NCBI GenBank assembly: GCA_965217175.1 | Contig: OZ244251.1 | Location: 2,790,001-2,854,000 of the forward strand | Source: Bin87 sp965217175 | Lineage (GTDB): Bacteria; Chloroflexota; Dehalococcoidia; Lucifugimonadales; UBA3495 | Length of the DNA stretch: 64,000 nt | Reading direction: 5' to 3' | Shown here: in pieces, positions 45,407 through 54,689 of the stretch | Numbering within the stretch: the stretch's first letter is position 1 | Layout of the letters: every line of letters begins with the position of its first letter | Program-made: the position numbers and the translations under genes | The notes under the pieces: model-generated | What the model was told of the DNA's origin: nothing | Databases searched by the model: none | The model's input: only the letters and a program-made list of their open reading frames with translations

Positions 45407-45694
45407 TTAGTTATCCGCGGCTACACTCATGTCAAATCGCGCGATCCTGGCTGAGATGACTTCCTTCATCTTCCGCACACGACCCAGGTCGGGGTAAATA
45501 TTGCCCTCGGCCTTCCGGTCAAAGATCTTTTCGCCGTCCACGAACACTTCCATGATGCTCTGGCCGCGAGGCGAAATAGTAATTGCTGCGTCACCACCAT
45601 ACGCCCTGAAAAATTCGTTCGCCATCCACGTGGCGGTAGCATGGTGCTGTCAAGGGACGCAGTAGGTTATCTCAATCTGAACCTTTCCTTCCAT
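45407..45694 (-). CDS. SelW/Rdx-family selenoprotein with in-frame TGA (Sec15)
   Basis: Reading the minus strand from the ATG at 45694, which has GGAGG 7 bases upstream, gives MEGKVQIEITYCVP, then TGA at 45652-45650, then QHHATATWMANEFFRAYGG and a normal Rdx body (ISPRGQSIMEVFVDGEKIFD, GNIYPDLGRVRKMKEVI) to 45407. The TGA falls exactly at the second position of the CxxC redox motif of Rdx proteins, giving C-V-P-U. A hairpin suitable as a bacterial SECIS follows the TGA. The conventional frame from 45625 has no redox motif, which makes it an unlikely true start. 95 residues; these are thioredoxin-fold proteins thought to act in thiol redox chemistry. Sec machinery must be encoded elsewhere. 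Confidence 0.8.
45622..45644 (-). promoter_or_regulatory. candidate bacterial SECIS hairpin
   Basis: On the coding strand CCAT-G-CTAC pairs with GTGG-ATGG around the six-base loop CGCCAC, with one bulged G. The loop begins 14 bases after the TGA and has G as its second base, matching the general bacterial SECIS description of a small loop with an early G at this distance. Confidence 0.55.
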
Positions 45695-45870
45695 TTGATA
45701 TCCTCCGTGGCAGATTGTTTAATGGGCTTTTGCCTCGTGAATCTTATCACATTTCGTACCTGGTTCCAAATCCTGAATGACCTATCGGAATTCAGGCGAC
45801 AAATCACGAAATCCGTTGTTTATTGGGCCTTGGACGAAGGAACGGGCGCACATAATACGGATAATAATTA

Positions 45871-45899
45871 TTGACCTCACATTACTGCGTTGTTACAAT
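45871..45899 (+). promoter_or_regulatory. sigma-70-type promoter of the first P450 gene
   Basis: TTGACC (45871-45876) and TACAAT (45894-45899) with 17-base spacing, about 80 bases before the P450 start at 45981. Confidence 0.55.
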
Positions 45900-45980
45900 G
45901 ATCGAAATTAGACCTGTACACTAACAATCACTGGTCGACTTTTGATCGGTCGGCCTTTAATTGCTGAACGGAGGGACGGC

Positions 45981-47231
45981 ATGGTTACCACGTTTAACGA
46001 GGATCTCTTTTCACCGGAAGTAGTGCAAGACCCGTATTCCTACTTTGGTCGGATGCGCGAAGAAGACCCGGTGCACTGGAACGACCCCTACAAACTGTGG
46101 GTAATTTCCAAATACAAGGACCTGGTTTGGGTCACCCGCCGCCCGGAGCTGTTCTCCTCCGAAGTATTCAATCGTGATCCCCTGCCTCCGTATCCCGACA
46201 TCGATGAATCCGACATGGGTTTGTACGAGTATGTAAAAGACTTCTTCTCCCAGTGGTTCATCCAGCACGACCGCAAGGAAGTATCGGTTCACGAAGGACC
46301 GGACCATACGGACATGCGGAAGGTTATCCACGGGTACTTCACCCCCAAAGCGATGGAACTCTGGCGCCCATTGGTACAGTCGGCCATCAATCAGCTCCTC
46401 GACGAGGCGGAAGAACGCGGCCACATGGACGTGATGCGGGATTACGCTACACCGTTGCCTCTACTGGTCATCGCGGCGATGATGGGCATCGAAACCACGG
46501 ACCGTCAGTTCATTCGTTCCCTGGCCGAAAAACTCCTGTTCATCGGCCGTGGCAACAACGACCGGATGCAGCCCCTCACCGAAGGCATCATGGGACTACA
46601 GGAATACCTGCGCCCCATGGTCACCGAGCGAATCAAGAACCCCAATGGGGACTTGCTCGACCGCATGACTGACGCCTACCGCGTGGGCGTGATGAACGAA
46701 GAACAGGTGGTGGCGAACTCGATTCTCCTGCTGTTGGCCGGACACGAAACCACTATTAACCTCATCTGCAACGGCACCCGGGCCTTCATGACCCACCCCG
46801 ACCAGTGGGAATTGTTCAAGTCTGATCCCAATGCTCGCATGATCCGCGCCACCGAGGAATGCCTCCGCTACGACCCGCCCGTCAAGTCCATCACTCGCAT
46901 CGCCGGTGATACCATCGAACTCGGCGGGAAGCAGATCAATCGGGACGAACGGATGCGATGGTTCGTCACCAGCGCCAACCGTGATCCGGAAGTGTTCGAC
47001 CGGCCAGACGACTTTGACATCGAGCGCTATCCCAATCCTCACGTGGCGTTCGGCAGCGGCATCCACCACTGCCTGGGAGCGACGTTGGCGCGATTGGAAG
47101 GGCAGGAAGCCTTCAAGGCTCTGGCCGAGAGGTTCCCGAACGTCAACCTCGCCGCCGATCCGGCAGACCTGACCTATACCTCAAGCATCACGTTCCGCAC
47201 GCTGGAACAGTTGCCGGTGAACCTTTCGTAA
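45981..47231 (+). CDS. cytochrome P450 (first of four)
   Basis: 416 residues from the ATG at 45981, with GGAGGGA upstream. I-helix oxygen-activation motif LLLAGHETTINLICNG, ExxR in TEECLRYDPP and the heme loop FGSGIHHCLGATLARLEGQE. It is soluble, with no membrane anchor, like bacterial class I P450s that take electrons from a ferredoxin. It has its own promoter and terminator, so it is a separate transcription unit. The substrate is not deducible. Confidence 0.93.
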   Translation: MVTTFNEDLFSPEVVQDPYSYFGRMREEDPVHWNDPYKLWVISKYKDLVWVTRRPELFSSEVFNRDPLPPYPDIDESDMGLYEYVKDFFSQWFIQHDRKEVSVHEGPDHTDMRKVIHGYFTPKAMELWRPLVQSAINQLLDEAEERGHMDVMRDYATPLPLLVIAAMMGIETTDRQFIRSLAEKLLFIGRGNNDRMQPLTEGIMGLQEYLRPMVTERIKNPNGDLLDRMTDAYRVGVMNEEQVVANSILLLLAGHETTINLICNGTRAFMTHPDQWELFKSDPNARMIRATEECLRYDPPVKSITRIAGDTIELGGKQINRDERMRWFVTSANRDPEVFDRPDDFDIERYPNPHVAFGSGIHHCLGATLARLEGQEAFKALAERFPNVNLAADPADLTYTSSITFRTLEQLPVNLS

Positions 47232-47258
47232 CACTCACCGCCAATTAGCTGTATCAGC

Positions 47259-47292
47259 GGCGACCGCGGGGAATCCTGCGGTCGCCGTTTTT
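47259..47292 (+). terminator. rho-independent terminator after the first P450
   Basis: Perfect stem GGCGACCGC (47259-47267) / GCGGTCGCC (47278-47286) followed by GTTTTTA. Confidence 0.85.
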
Positions 47293-47467
47293 AATATGCC
47301 GGTCGTTGTGATTTCTGATCAAGGATTGCGTTCTACACTCAACATTTGCAACACAGGGATACTCTCCAGGGTTCTACCCACACCCCGTTGGCCACGGTGT
47401 GACTAACCCCAGCGCCTCTGTTAGACCGGGTATCCTGCGTTCAAAGTGCAAATAGAGTCGAATGTCG

Positions 47468-47496
47468 TTGAGCCCGACGACATTATCAGTTATAAT
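47468..47496 (+). promoter_or_regulatory. sigma-70-type promoter of the second P450 gene
   Basis: TTGAGC (47468-47473) and consensus TATAAT (47491-47496), 17 bases apart, 71 bases before the start codon. A TTATAATCG block also precedes the third P450 gene (48986-48994). Confidence 0.6.
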
Positions 47497-47567
47497 CGTT
47501 CAAAATTAGTCCCCAGGCGCTCTTTGAGAGCACGACTTACACTCAACCCTGTCAGGAGGTTGCAATC

Positions 47568-48830
47568 ATGGTCAGCACCATCAACGACAACCCCTTCTCA
47601 CTAGAAGCAATGTATCAGCCTTACGAGTTCTTCAGTCGGCTGAGAGAGTGGGAACCGGTCCATTACAACGAGGAATACGAAGTCTGGATGGTTAGCTCCT
47701 GGGAACACCTGGTCTGGGTAACCCGGCATCCGGAGGCGTTTTCTTCCAGTGTGTTCGCCCGGGACTTACGTCCACCCAACCCGCCAATTGACGAAGACGA
47801 CATGGAAATCTACAACTTCATCAAGAATTGGCAGGTCTCCCGTTTCATCCAGCACGATCAGAAGCGTTACAACACGGCAATATCTGGCCCAGACCACGTT
47901 GATATGCGTCGTGTGATGCACGGTTACTTCACGCCCAAATCCATGGAAATGTGGCGGCCGCTGGTGCAATCTGCCATCACCGAGTTGCTGGACGCCGTGG
48001 AAGAGAAGGGTCGCATGGACGTCATGGCCGACCTGGCAACTCCGCTTCCCCTCCTGGTGATCGCCCGTATGCTCGGCATCCCCGACAGCGACCGGCCCAT
48101 CATGCGAAAGCTGGCCAAAGACCTGCGCCACCTGAATCGCACTGGCCCGGACCGCATGGCTCCACTGTCAGAATCGGTTCAGAACCTGCAGGACTACCTT
48201 GGCCCACTGGTCGCCGAACGAGTGGCCAACCCCAAGGACGACCTCATTTCTGTCGTTGCAGAAGGCGAGCGGCAAGGAATCTTCAGTCGCGACATGGTGA
48301 TCAACAACGTCATGCTGCTGCTTTCTGCCGGCCACGAAACTACCATCAACCTAATTTGCAACGGCACGCTGGCGTTCGCGCAACATCCCGACCAGTGGGC
48401 GATCTTGAAATCGGACCCTGATGGCAAAACCGTCCGCGCCACCGAAGAGGCCCTGCGGTATGATTCCCCGGTCAAGTCCATCCAGCGCATCGCCGTGGAC
48501 GACATCGAAATAGCCGGAAAAACCATCGCCAAAAACGACCGGGTACGCTGGTTCATCTCCGGCGCCAACCGTGATCCCAAGGTATTCGACCGGGCCGACG
48601 ACTTCGACGTCGAACGGTACCCCAACATGCACGTTGCATTCGGCAGCGGCATCCATCACTGCCTGGGCGCCACGCTGGCGCGTCTGGAGGGTCAGGAGAT
48701 CTTCCGCAATCTTGCCAATCGGTTCGACACCATTGAGCTTGAGATCCCGGCAGATCAGATCGAATACGACCAGTTGATCGGATTGCGGGCGATGGAAAGC
48801 TTGCCTGTTACGGTAACCAGCGCGCGGTAA
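47568..48830 (+). CDS. cytochrome P450 (second of four)
   Basis: 420 residues, with CAGGAGG upstream of the ATG. I-helix LLLSAGHETTINLICNG, ExxR in TEEALRYDSP, heme loop FGSGIHHCLGATLARLEGQE (Cys near residue 364). By eye over 80% of residues match the third P450 gene, so the two are tandem duplicates; the first and fourth are more distant. It is soluble. The substrate is unknown. Confidence 0.93.
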   Translation: MVSTINDNPFSLEAMYQPYEFFSRLREWEPVHYNEEYEVWMVSSWEHLVWVTRHPEAFSSSVFARDLRPPNPPIDEDDMEIYNFIKNWQVSRFIQHDQKRYNTAISGPDHVDMRRVMHGYFTPKSMEMWRPLVQSAITELLDAVEEKGRMDVMADLATPLPLLVIARMLGIPDSDRPIMRKLAKDLRHLNRTGPDRMAPLSESVQNLQDYLGPLVAERVANPKDDLISVVAEGERQGIFSRDMVINNVMLLLSAGHETTINLICNGTLAFAQHPDQWAILKSDPDGKTVRATEEALRYDSPVKSIQRIAVDDIEIAGKTIAKNDRVRWFISGANRDPKVFDRADDFDVERYPNMHVAFGSGIHHCLGATLARLEGQEIFRNLANRFDTIELEIPADQIEYDQLIGLRAMESLPVTVTSAR

Positions 48831-48869
48831 CGGGAAAAATCGCAATCTGACTACACTGTCGATATTATC

Positions 48870-48906
48870 TCGGCCGCCTGGGGGTAATCGACCCCTGGGT
48901 GGCCGA
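48870..48906 (+). terminator. terminator-like hairpin after the second P450
   Basis: TCGGCCGCCTGGGGGT (48870-48885) pairs with ACCCCTGGGTGGCCGA (48891-48906) with small mismatches and a 5-base loop, followed by TTTCCTTT. Confidence 0.6.
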
Positions 48907-49059
48907 TTTCCTTTGCAGTTTGTCATCCGCCGTTCGTAACCCGTTTGTTCGGGGGCCAGCGTGTAGCGTATCGCTCCAAACTCGGTTATAATCGCCGCAT
49001 CTGCATGGCCAGCCGCGGGACGGTTAGCCACGACAATTATTCAACCGGAGGCTGCACCA

Positions 49060-50322
49060 ATGGTCAGTACCATCAACGACAACCCATTCTCAATGGAGGC
49101 CATCTACCAGCCGTACGATTTCTACAATCGTTTGCGCGAATACGAACCGGTCTACTACAACGAAGAACTCGAAGTATGGATGATCACCTCGTGGGAACAC
49201 TTGGTCTGGGTCACCCGTCATCCGGAAGCGTTCTCCTCCAGTGTTTATGCGCGCGACGTTCGCGCGCCAAACCCGCCCATTGACGAAGACGACATGGAAA
49301 TCTACAACTTCATCAAGAAGTGGCAGGTTTCCCGCTTCATTCAGCACGACCAGAGGCGCTACAACCCGGAAGTATCTGGCGCCGACCACGTCGACATGCG
49401 CCGGGTGATGCACGGTTATTTCACTCCTAAGTCAATGGAGATGTGGCGGCCTCTCGTGCAGTCGGCAATCGACGAGTTGCTGGACGCAGTTGAAGAGAAA
49501 GGCCGAATGGACGTCATGGCCGACCTCGCCACGCCGTTGCCGTTGCTGGTGATCGCCCGCATGTTGGGCATTCCCGACAGCGATCGGCCAAAATTGCGGG
49601 AACTCGCCAAGGATTTGCGGTTCCTGAATCGCGATGGTCCGGATCGTATGGGCCCCTTGTCCCAAGCCGTGAAGAACCTCCAGGACTATATCAGCCCCTT
49701 GGTCGCGGAACGCGTTGAGAGTCCAAAGGATGACCTTATCTCGGTGGTCGCCGAGGGCGAACGGCAGGGTATCTTCAACCGTGATATGACCATCAACAAC
49801 GTGATGCTGCTGCTGTCTGCCGGACACGAAACAACGATTAACCTGATTTGTAACGGAACTCTCGCCTTCACGCAGCACCCTGATCAGTGGGCCGACCTCA
49901 AGTCAGATCCCGAAGGCAAAACCGTGCGCGCCACCGAAGAAGCCTTGCGGTACGATTCGCCCGTTCGCTCGATCCAGCGTATCGCGGTGGACGACATCGA
50001 GATGAATGGCCAGACCATTCGCAAGAACGATCGCGTACGCTGGTTCATACCCGGCGCCAACCGTGATCCCAAGGTGTTTGACCGCGCCGACGACTTCGAT
50101 ATCGAGCGTTACCCGAATCAGCACGTCGCCTTTGGTAGCGGCGTCCACCACTGTCTCGGTGCAACGCTGGCCCGCCTGGAAGGGCAGGAGATTTTCCGCA
50201 ATCTGGCCAACCGTTTCGACAAGATGGAGTTGGAAATCCCGGTGGAACAGGTCGAGTACGACCATGTTCTTACGTTCCGGGCCGTGGAAAGCCTACCGGT
50301 CACTGTAACCAGCGCCCGCTAA
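49060..50322 (+). CDS. cytochrome P450 (third of four)
   Basis: 420 residues, same length and start (MVSTINDNPFS) as the second P450. AGHETTINL, TEEALRYDSP and FGSGVHHCLGATLARLEGQE are intact. CGGAGG lies upstream of the ATG. Differences from its twin are spread along the protein (for example EVSGADHVDM for AISGPDHVDM) without breaking any motif, so both are probably functional. A short hairpin (50332-50348) follows. Confidence 0.93.
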   Translation: MVSTINDNPFSMEAIYQPYDFYNRLREYEPVYYNEELEVWMITSWEHLVWVTRHPEAFSSSVYARDVRAPNPPIDEDDMEIYNFIKKWQVSRFIQHDQRRYNPEVSGADHVDMRRVMHGYFTPKSMEMWRPLVQSAIDELLDAVEEKGRMDVMADLATPLPLLVIARMLGIPDSDRPKLRELAKDLRFLNRDGPDRMGPLSQAVKNLQDYISPLVAERVESPKDDLISVVAEGERQGIFNRDMTINNVMLLLSAGHETTINLICNGTLAFTQHPDQWADLKSDPEGKTVRATEEALRYDSPVRSIQRIAVDDIEMNGQTIRKNDRVRWFIPGANRDPKVFDRADDFDIERYPNQHVAFGSGVHHCLGATLARLEGQEIFRNLANRFDKMELEIPVEQVEYDHVLTFRAVESLPVTVTSAR

Positions 50323-50504
50323 CCCTGCCGAGCGCCGATGGTCGGCGCCGAGAATCCATGATCGGCCGTACCGTGCAGTACGCATGGTGGGCCGATTCAC
50401 GTTTGAATTGTGGGACTCGGTGTGATAACTTACCCACATTCTGGCGTGTTCTAATAATCACCGAACTTCGGTACCTCGCCGCCAGCGGATGGAGCATCCC
50501 GGAT

Positions 50505-51734
50505 ATGCCATCTACCTTCCATGATGACCTCTTCGCGCCCGATGCGATCCGGGACCCTTACACCTTTTTCGGCACACTCCGGGATGCACAACCGGTGCGC
50601 TGGAACCAGCAGTACCAGGTGTGGATCATCTCCAGTTATAAGCAGCTGGTTTGGACGGCGCGCCACCCGGAATACTTCTCTTCCGAAGTAGCCCTGCGCG
50701 ACACGCAACCGCTTTCCCCAACCATTCCCGAAGAAGACATGGAGTTGTTCGGCGCGGTCAGACAGTGGTTGGCCGCCAGGTTCACCCAGAACGACGGCGC
50801 CAAACACAAGGAACAGCGCAAGGTAGTACACGGCTTTTTCACTCCCAAAGCCATGGAGTCGTGGCGACCTCTGGTTCGCCAAACTGTCAGTGCCCTGCTG
50901 GACGATTTGCAGGGATCAGGGCAGCTGGACATGATGCGCGATTTTGCCACCCCACTCACCTACAGCATTATCGCTGGCCTGATGGACATCCCGGAAAGCG
51001 ACCGCGCCTTCGTCAAAGAGTTGTCCAGCCAAATGTGCGGTTTCGACGGCAACGATCCCAACCGCGTTCGCAACTTCGCTGAAGGTGTACAGGCTGTAAC
51101 CGACTATCTCAAGCCCATCGTGGCAGAGCGAGTGCGCGAGCCGGGCGACGACCTGTTGTCGGTAATCTGCAGAGGCGAAATCATGGGAGCTTACACCCGG
51201 GATGAAGTGCTCGCCAACGCCCTGCTTCTTCTGGTAGCCGGCCATGAAACCACCAACGACCTGATCGCCAACGGTATCCTGGCGTTCTCACAGCATCCCG
51301 ACCAGTTCAAAATGCTGCGCTCCGACCCCGACGGCCACATCGTCGACGCAGTTGAAGAAATTCTGCGTTACGACTCGCCGCTTAAGTCTGTGCAGCGCAT
51401 CGCGACGCAGAATATTGAGATGGAGGGCGGTCAGCGCGTCGGCAAGGACGACCGCGTGCGGTGGGTAATTTCGTCCGCCAACCGTGACCCATCGATCTTC
51501 GACAACCCCGACGACCTGGATATCTCCAGGAATCCCAACCCTCACGTTGCGTTTGGGAGTGGAGTCCACCATTGCCTGGGAGCGACCCTGGCTCGTTTGG
51601 AAGGGCAGGAAGCGTTCGCCGCTTTGGCCCAACGATTCGAAGGATTACAACTGGAAACTGACCCGGCCGATCTGGAATATCTGCCCAGCGTCGGTCAGAG
51701 AACTCTGCTCAACCTGCCCATCACTACCCGATAG
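50505..51734 (+). CDS. cytochrome P450 (fourth of four)
   Basis: 409 residues from the ATG at 50505; the frame is open upstream to 50358, but the homologues begin at this point (MPSTFHDDLFAPDAIRDPYT). I-helix LLLVAGHETTNDLIANG, ExxR in VEEILRYDSP, heme loop FGSGVHHCLGATLARLEGQE. It is the most divergent of the four. The ferredoxin gene starts 72 bases after its stop, with no terminator between, so it probably shares a transcript with its electron donor. Confidence 0.92.
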   Translation: MPSTFHDDLFAPDAIRDPYTFFGTLRDAQPVRWNQQYQVWIISSYKQLVWTARHPEYFSSEVALRDTQPLSPTIPEEDMELFGAVRQWLAARFTQNDGAKHKEQRKVVHGFFTPKAMESWRPLVRQTVSALLDDLQGSGQLDMMRDFATPLTYSIIAGLMDIPESDRAFVKELSSQMCGFDGNDPNRVRNFAEGVQAVTDYLKPIVAERVREPGDDLLSVICRGEIMGAYTRDEVLANALLLLVAGHETTNDLIANGILAFSQHPDQFKMLRSDPDGHIVDAVEEILRYDSPLKSVQRIATQNIEMEGGQRVGKDDRVRWVISSANRDPSIFDNPDDLDISRNPNPHVAFGSGVHHCLGATLARLEGQEAFAALAQRFEGLQLETDPADLEYLPSVGQRTLLNLPITTR

Positions 51735-51806
51735 AGTCTTAACCGGGCGCCTGCGCCCAACCCTACAATCCATACCCGGAAATACCAAGAGGAGGAGGTT
51801 ACCCTG

Positions 51807-52031
51807 ATGGCACGGCAACTCAAGATTACAGTGGACTACAACGTGTGCGTGGGTAACGCCATGTGCGAGACCTTTGCCACCCATACCTTCGGGCTGAATG
51901 AAGACCGCCAGTCCTACGTGAAGGACGCCGCGGGAGACCCTGAGGAAACGGTTCTGGAAGCGGCTGAGAACTGCCCGGTGACCGCTATCACCGTGGAAGA
52001 CGCCGAAACCGGAGAGATTCTATTCCCATAG
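51807..52031 (+). CDS. [3Fe-4S]-type ferredoxin for P450s
   Basis: 74 residues, with AGGAGGAGG upstream. Cluster ligands are C-V-G-N-A-M-C (Cys 14 and Cys 20) and AENCPVTAI. The middle position that would be a fourth Cys is Asn, giving three cysteines, the pattern of P450-linked 3Fe-4S ferredoxins. It would pass electrons to the four P450s. No ferredoxin reductase gene is nearby. Confidence 0.88.
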   Translation: MARQLKITVDYNVCVGNAMCETFATHTFGLNEDRQSYVKDAAGDPEETVLEAAENCPVTAITVEDAETGEILFP

Positions 52032-52065
52032 GACTCCCAACGTGTCGCAACCGAAGCGTCGAATG

Positions 52066-52096
52066 CCCTCCTGCCCGCTCGGTCAGGAGGGTTTTC
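52066..52096. terminator. bidirectional terminator between ferredoxin and LLM genes
   Basis: Stem CCCTCCTG / CAGGAGGG with a 10-base loop, followed by TTTTCTC; the two flanking genes converge here. Confidence 0.75.
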
Positions 52097-52102
52097 TCAT
52101 TG

Positions 52103-53101
52103 TCAACGGGCGATAATTTCTTCCCCGAACCGCCGGATTATTTCCGCCGGATCGTGGCTGATGGCTGTAATCTGGAGCACGTCGACGCCTGAGGCAACGA
52201 TCTGGCGAACCTTTTCGCGACATTCGCCTGGCGTACCAACGACGGCAAACCGGTCCGCCAGGTAGTCGGTAACGCCCAGTTCGTCGGAAAGCGCGGCGTT
52301 TCGCGTGTCACCTACCTGCTCGTGCTCGGCGGGTACGTATTCACCCTGTATGGCCATGAGCGCTTCATGCAACTCTTCGGGAACATGCTTGCCCTCCAGC
52401 GTAAAGCGGAAGGCATGATGCGCGCTGGCGGCCAACGCCATCTTGATCTCGTCGATGGCAGCGTTCCGGTCGTCACCGATATTGCATTTGGCAAATGCCC
52501 AAATCTCCGAGTTGCCGGCTGCCTTCCCACCGTCAATTTCTCCGGCGCGAATGTGTTCCACCGTGTCGTCCAGCACTTCGCGCGTCAGGCCGGTATGCAC
52601 CATCACCCGGTCAGCGATCTCTCCCGCCATGCGCAGCGTACGCGGCCCTTCCGCAGACATCATGATGGGCACCGGATCCCGACTCCATCGTACGTGACCC
52701 TCCCGTCCCAAATACTCGACCGTTTCACCGTTGAGCATCGAACGCACCGTTGTAACGTATTCGCGCAGCGCTCTCATCCGAGCCGGTCGCAATCCCAGAT
52801 TCAGTATCGCGCTATCTCCGGTCCCGATGCCCAAAAACGCCCGGCCTTCTGACAATTCCTGCAGCGACGCAATCGCCGAAGCCGTCACCGCCGGATGACG
52901 TGTCAACGGATTGGTGACCGATGGCCCCAGGTGCACACGTGTCGTTTCGGTGGCGGCTACCGTCAGCGATACGAACAGTTCCCGGAACAGCGATTGCGAG
53001 TCGGCGATACCGATGTAGTCAAAACCCACCGCTTCGGCCAGGCGAACGTGTTTCCGCAACGACTCAAACGACGTTGGTAACAGCGTTACTCCATACTTCA
53101 T
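52103..53101 (-). CDS. LLM-class flavin-dependent oxidoreductase
   Basis: 332 residues from the ATG at 53101 (MKYGVTLLPTSFESLRKHVR); an upstream in-frame ATG would give an unlike extension. Luciferase-like TIM barrel with AEAVGFDYIGIADSQ, TETTRVHLGPSVTNPLTRHP and GRAFLGIGTGDSAI near the flavin site. Members use F420 or FMN; the Mer-like pattern favours F420 but does not prove it. It lies downstream of the aroE-aroC strand and converges with the P450/ferredoxin genes. The substrate is unknown. Confidence 0.85.
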   Translation of the reverse strand: MKYGVTLLPTSFESLRKHVRLAEAVGFDYIGIADSQSLFRELFVSLTVAATETTRVHLGPSVTNPLTRHPAVTASAIASLQELSEGRAFLGIGTGDSAILNLGLRPARMRALREYVTTVRSMLNGETVEYLGREGHVRWSRDPVPIMMSAEGPRTLRMAGEIADRVMVHTGLTREVLDDTVEHIRAGEIDGGKAAGNSEIWAFAKCNIGDDRNAAIDEIKMALAASAHHAFRFTLEGKHVPEELHEALMAIQGEYVPAEHEQVGDTRNAALSDELGVTDYLADRFAVVGTPGECREKVRQIVASGVDVLQITAISHDPAEIIRRFGEEIIAR

Positions 53102-53117
53102 GACTTCATGCCGCCGG

Positions 53118-53372
53118 TTAAAACCCACCTCCGATTTGGGTGCCGGCCGCGTCAATGGTAGTTTGAACGGTTACGTCCTGACCCAACTGACCCTGGAATC
53201 TCGCCAACTCCTGCTCGCTGACCCGCCCGTCAGCGAGCTGCCCGTTCGTGCCGGCGACTCCAGGATGCGCCCACGTACGGTTGGCTCGCATCCGGCGCAG
53301 GAACCAGGTGCCAAACCCAACAACGAGCAAAGCCGCGGCGCATCCCGTAACTATCAACACAATCTCCATCAT
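53118..53372 (-). CDS. small single-helix membrane protein
   Basis: 84 residues from ATG 53372 (or 53369), with AAAGGGA upstream. One N-terminal membrane helix (IVLIVTGCAAALLVVGFGTW) is followed by a basic stop-transfer FLRRMRANR. The soluble tail has a helix SEQELARFQGQLG resembling short oligomerisation (SHOCT-like) modules, and ends AGTQIGGGF. No family is named with confidence. It lies 43 bases downstream of aroC. Confidence 0.55.
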   Translation of the reverse strand: MMEIVLIVTGCAAALLVVGFGTWFLRRMRANRTWAHPGVAGTNGQLADGRVSEQELARFQGQLGQDVTVQTTIDAAGTQIGGGF

Positions 53373-53415
53373 CCGTCCCTTTCTGCCGGCACCCGGAGCC
53401 GCGCCTGGTTGTCTC

Positions 53416-54603
53416 TTACCGGTACTGCAGTCGCGGTCCCACGGTGGCCTGGTAGCCCTCAAAGTTGCGGCGGGTTTCCGGAATGCTGTCGCCGCCGAAC
53501 TTCTCCATGAAGGCGTCAGCCAGAACCAGCGCCATCATAGCCTCTCCGATTACGCCGGCTGGGGGAGCCTGACAAACGTCGCTCCGCTCGAAATGTGCCC
53601 TAACCGGTTCGCCAGTGTCCAGGTCTACAGAAGGCAGGGGATTGTGTAAGGTGGCAATCGGCTTGATGACGAAGCGGGCAACCAGTGGCGTTCCGCTGGT
53701 CATTCCACCCTCCGTACCTCCAGCCCGGTTGGTCTTCCGTTGCCAGGGATTGTTCGGATCGGTTACCGGTTCGATCACATCCTGAAACTCGGAGCCCCAC
53801 CTGTCCAACAACTCCCAGCCCTCTCCAATGCTCACCGCTTTGACCGCGTTTATGCTCATCAATGCCTGGGAGATTTTGGCGTCTATCTTGCGATCCCAAT
53901 GGACGTGCGATCCCAATCCGATGGGTACGTTTTCAGCGATCACCTCCACGGTACCGCCAACCGTGTCACCGGCCTCTCTCGCCGCATCAACCTCGGCCAT
54001 CATCAGGTCGGCGGCGGCGGCATCGGCGCAATGCACCGGCGACTCCTCAACTGCGTCCCAGTCGATTTCCTCTTGTGCCGGTGGATTGGCCCTGACTCTA
54101 CCAATTGAAATCACGTGGCTGTGGAGCTTGATGCCAAATTCTTCCAGTAATCGCATGGCTACCGCGCCGGCGGCGACTCGAGCCGCGGTTTCCCGCGCGG
54201 ATGCACGCTCCAGAGAGTTTCGTACATCGTGAAAACCGTATTTCATCGCGCCAGGAAGGTCGGCATGGCCAGGTCTGATCCGCGTAACCCTCTGGTTGCG
54301 TCCTTCCTGTGAAGGGTTTTCGATGTATTCGACGGCCATGGCTTCCTGCCAATTCGCCCAGTCTTTGTTCTCAATGGACATCCCGATGGGGCTGCCCAGC
54401 GTGTAACCGTGGCGCACACCGGTCTGGATATGCGCGTGGTCGCTTTCAATCAACTGCCGACCGCCTCGACCATATCCACGTTGGCGACGACCCAAATGCC
54501 GCGCGATATACTCCTCGTCGAGGGACAGATAAGCCGGCACACCCTCCACGATAATCATCAGACCCTGCCCGTGGGACTCACCCGCCGTAAACCACCGTAT
54601 CAT
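53416..54603 (-). CDS. aroC: chorismate synthase
   Basis: 395 residues, full length. Conserved signatures are AGESHGQGL (residues 7-15), GRRQRGYGRGGRQ and GAMKYGFHDVRNSLERASARETAARVA. Later come GGTEGGMTSGTP and the C-terminal RSDVCQAPPAGVIGEAMMA. It converts EPSP to chorismate with reduced FMN, the last common step of the shikimate pathway. aroE lies 86 bases upstream on the same strand. Confidence 0.97.
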   Translation of the reverse strand: MIRWFTAGESHGQGLMIIVEGVPAYLSLDEEYIARHLGRRQRGYGRGGRQLIESDHAHIQTGVRHGYTLGSPIGMSIENKDWANWQEAMAVEYIENPSQEGRNQRVTRIRPGHADLPGAMKYGFHDVRNSLERASARETAARVAAGAVAMRLLEEFGIKLHSHVISIGRVRANPPAQEEIDWDAVEESPVHCADAAAADLMMAEVDAAREAGDTVGGTVEVIAENVPIGLGSHVHWDRKIDAKISQALMSINAVKAVSIGEGWELLDRWGSEFQDVIEPVTDPNNPWQRKTNRAGGTEGGMTSGTPLVARFVIKPIATLHNPLPSVDLDTGEPVRAHFERSDVCQAPPAGVIGEAMMALVLADAFMEKFGGDSIPETRRNFEGYQATVGPRLQYR

Positions 54604-54689
54604 CGAGGATTTGCCTCCTGTCGGGATTATTCTTTCGACCCAGTATCACGCGATTCGCTGCGTTACACGCCTACAGCCGCCTATGCTGG

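Noticed and set aside
45407..45625. A complete 72-residue Rdx-like protein starting at 45625
   Set aside because: It lacks the redox motif and has no good ribosome-binding site; the longer frame through the TGA restores both.
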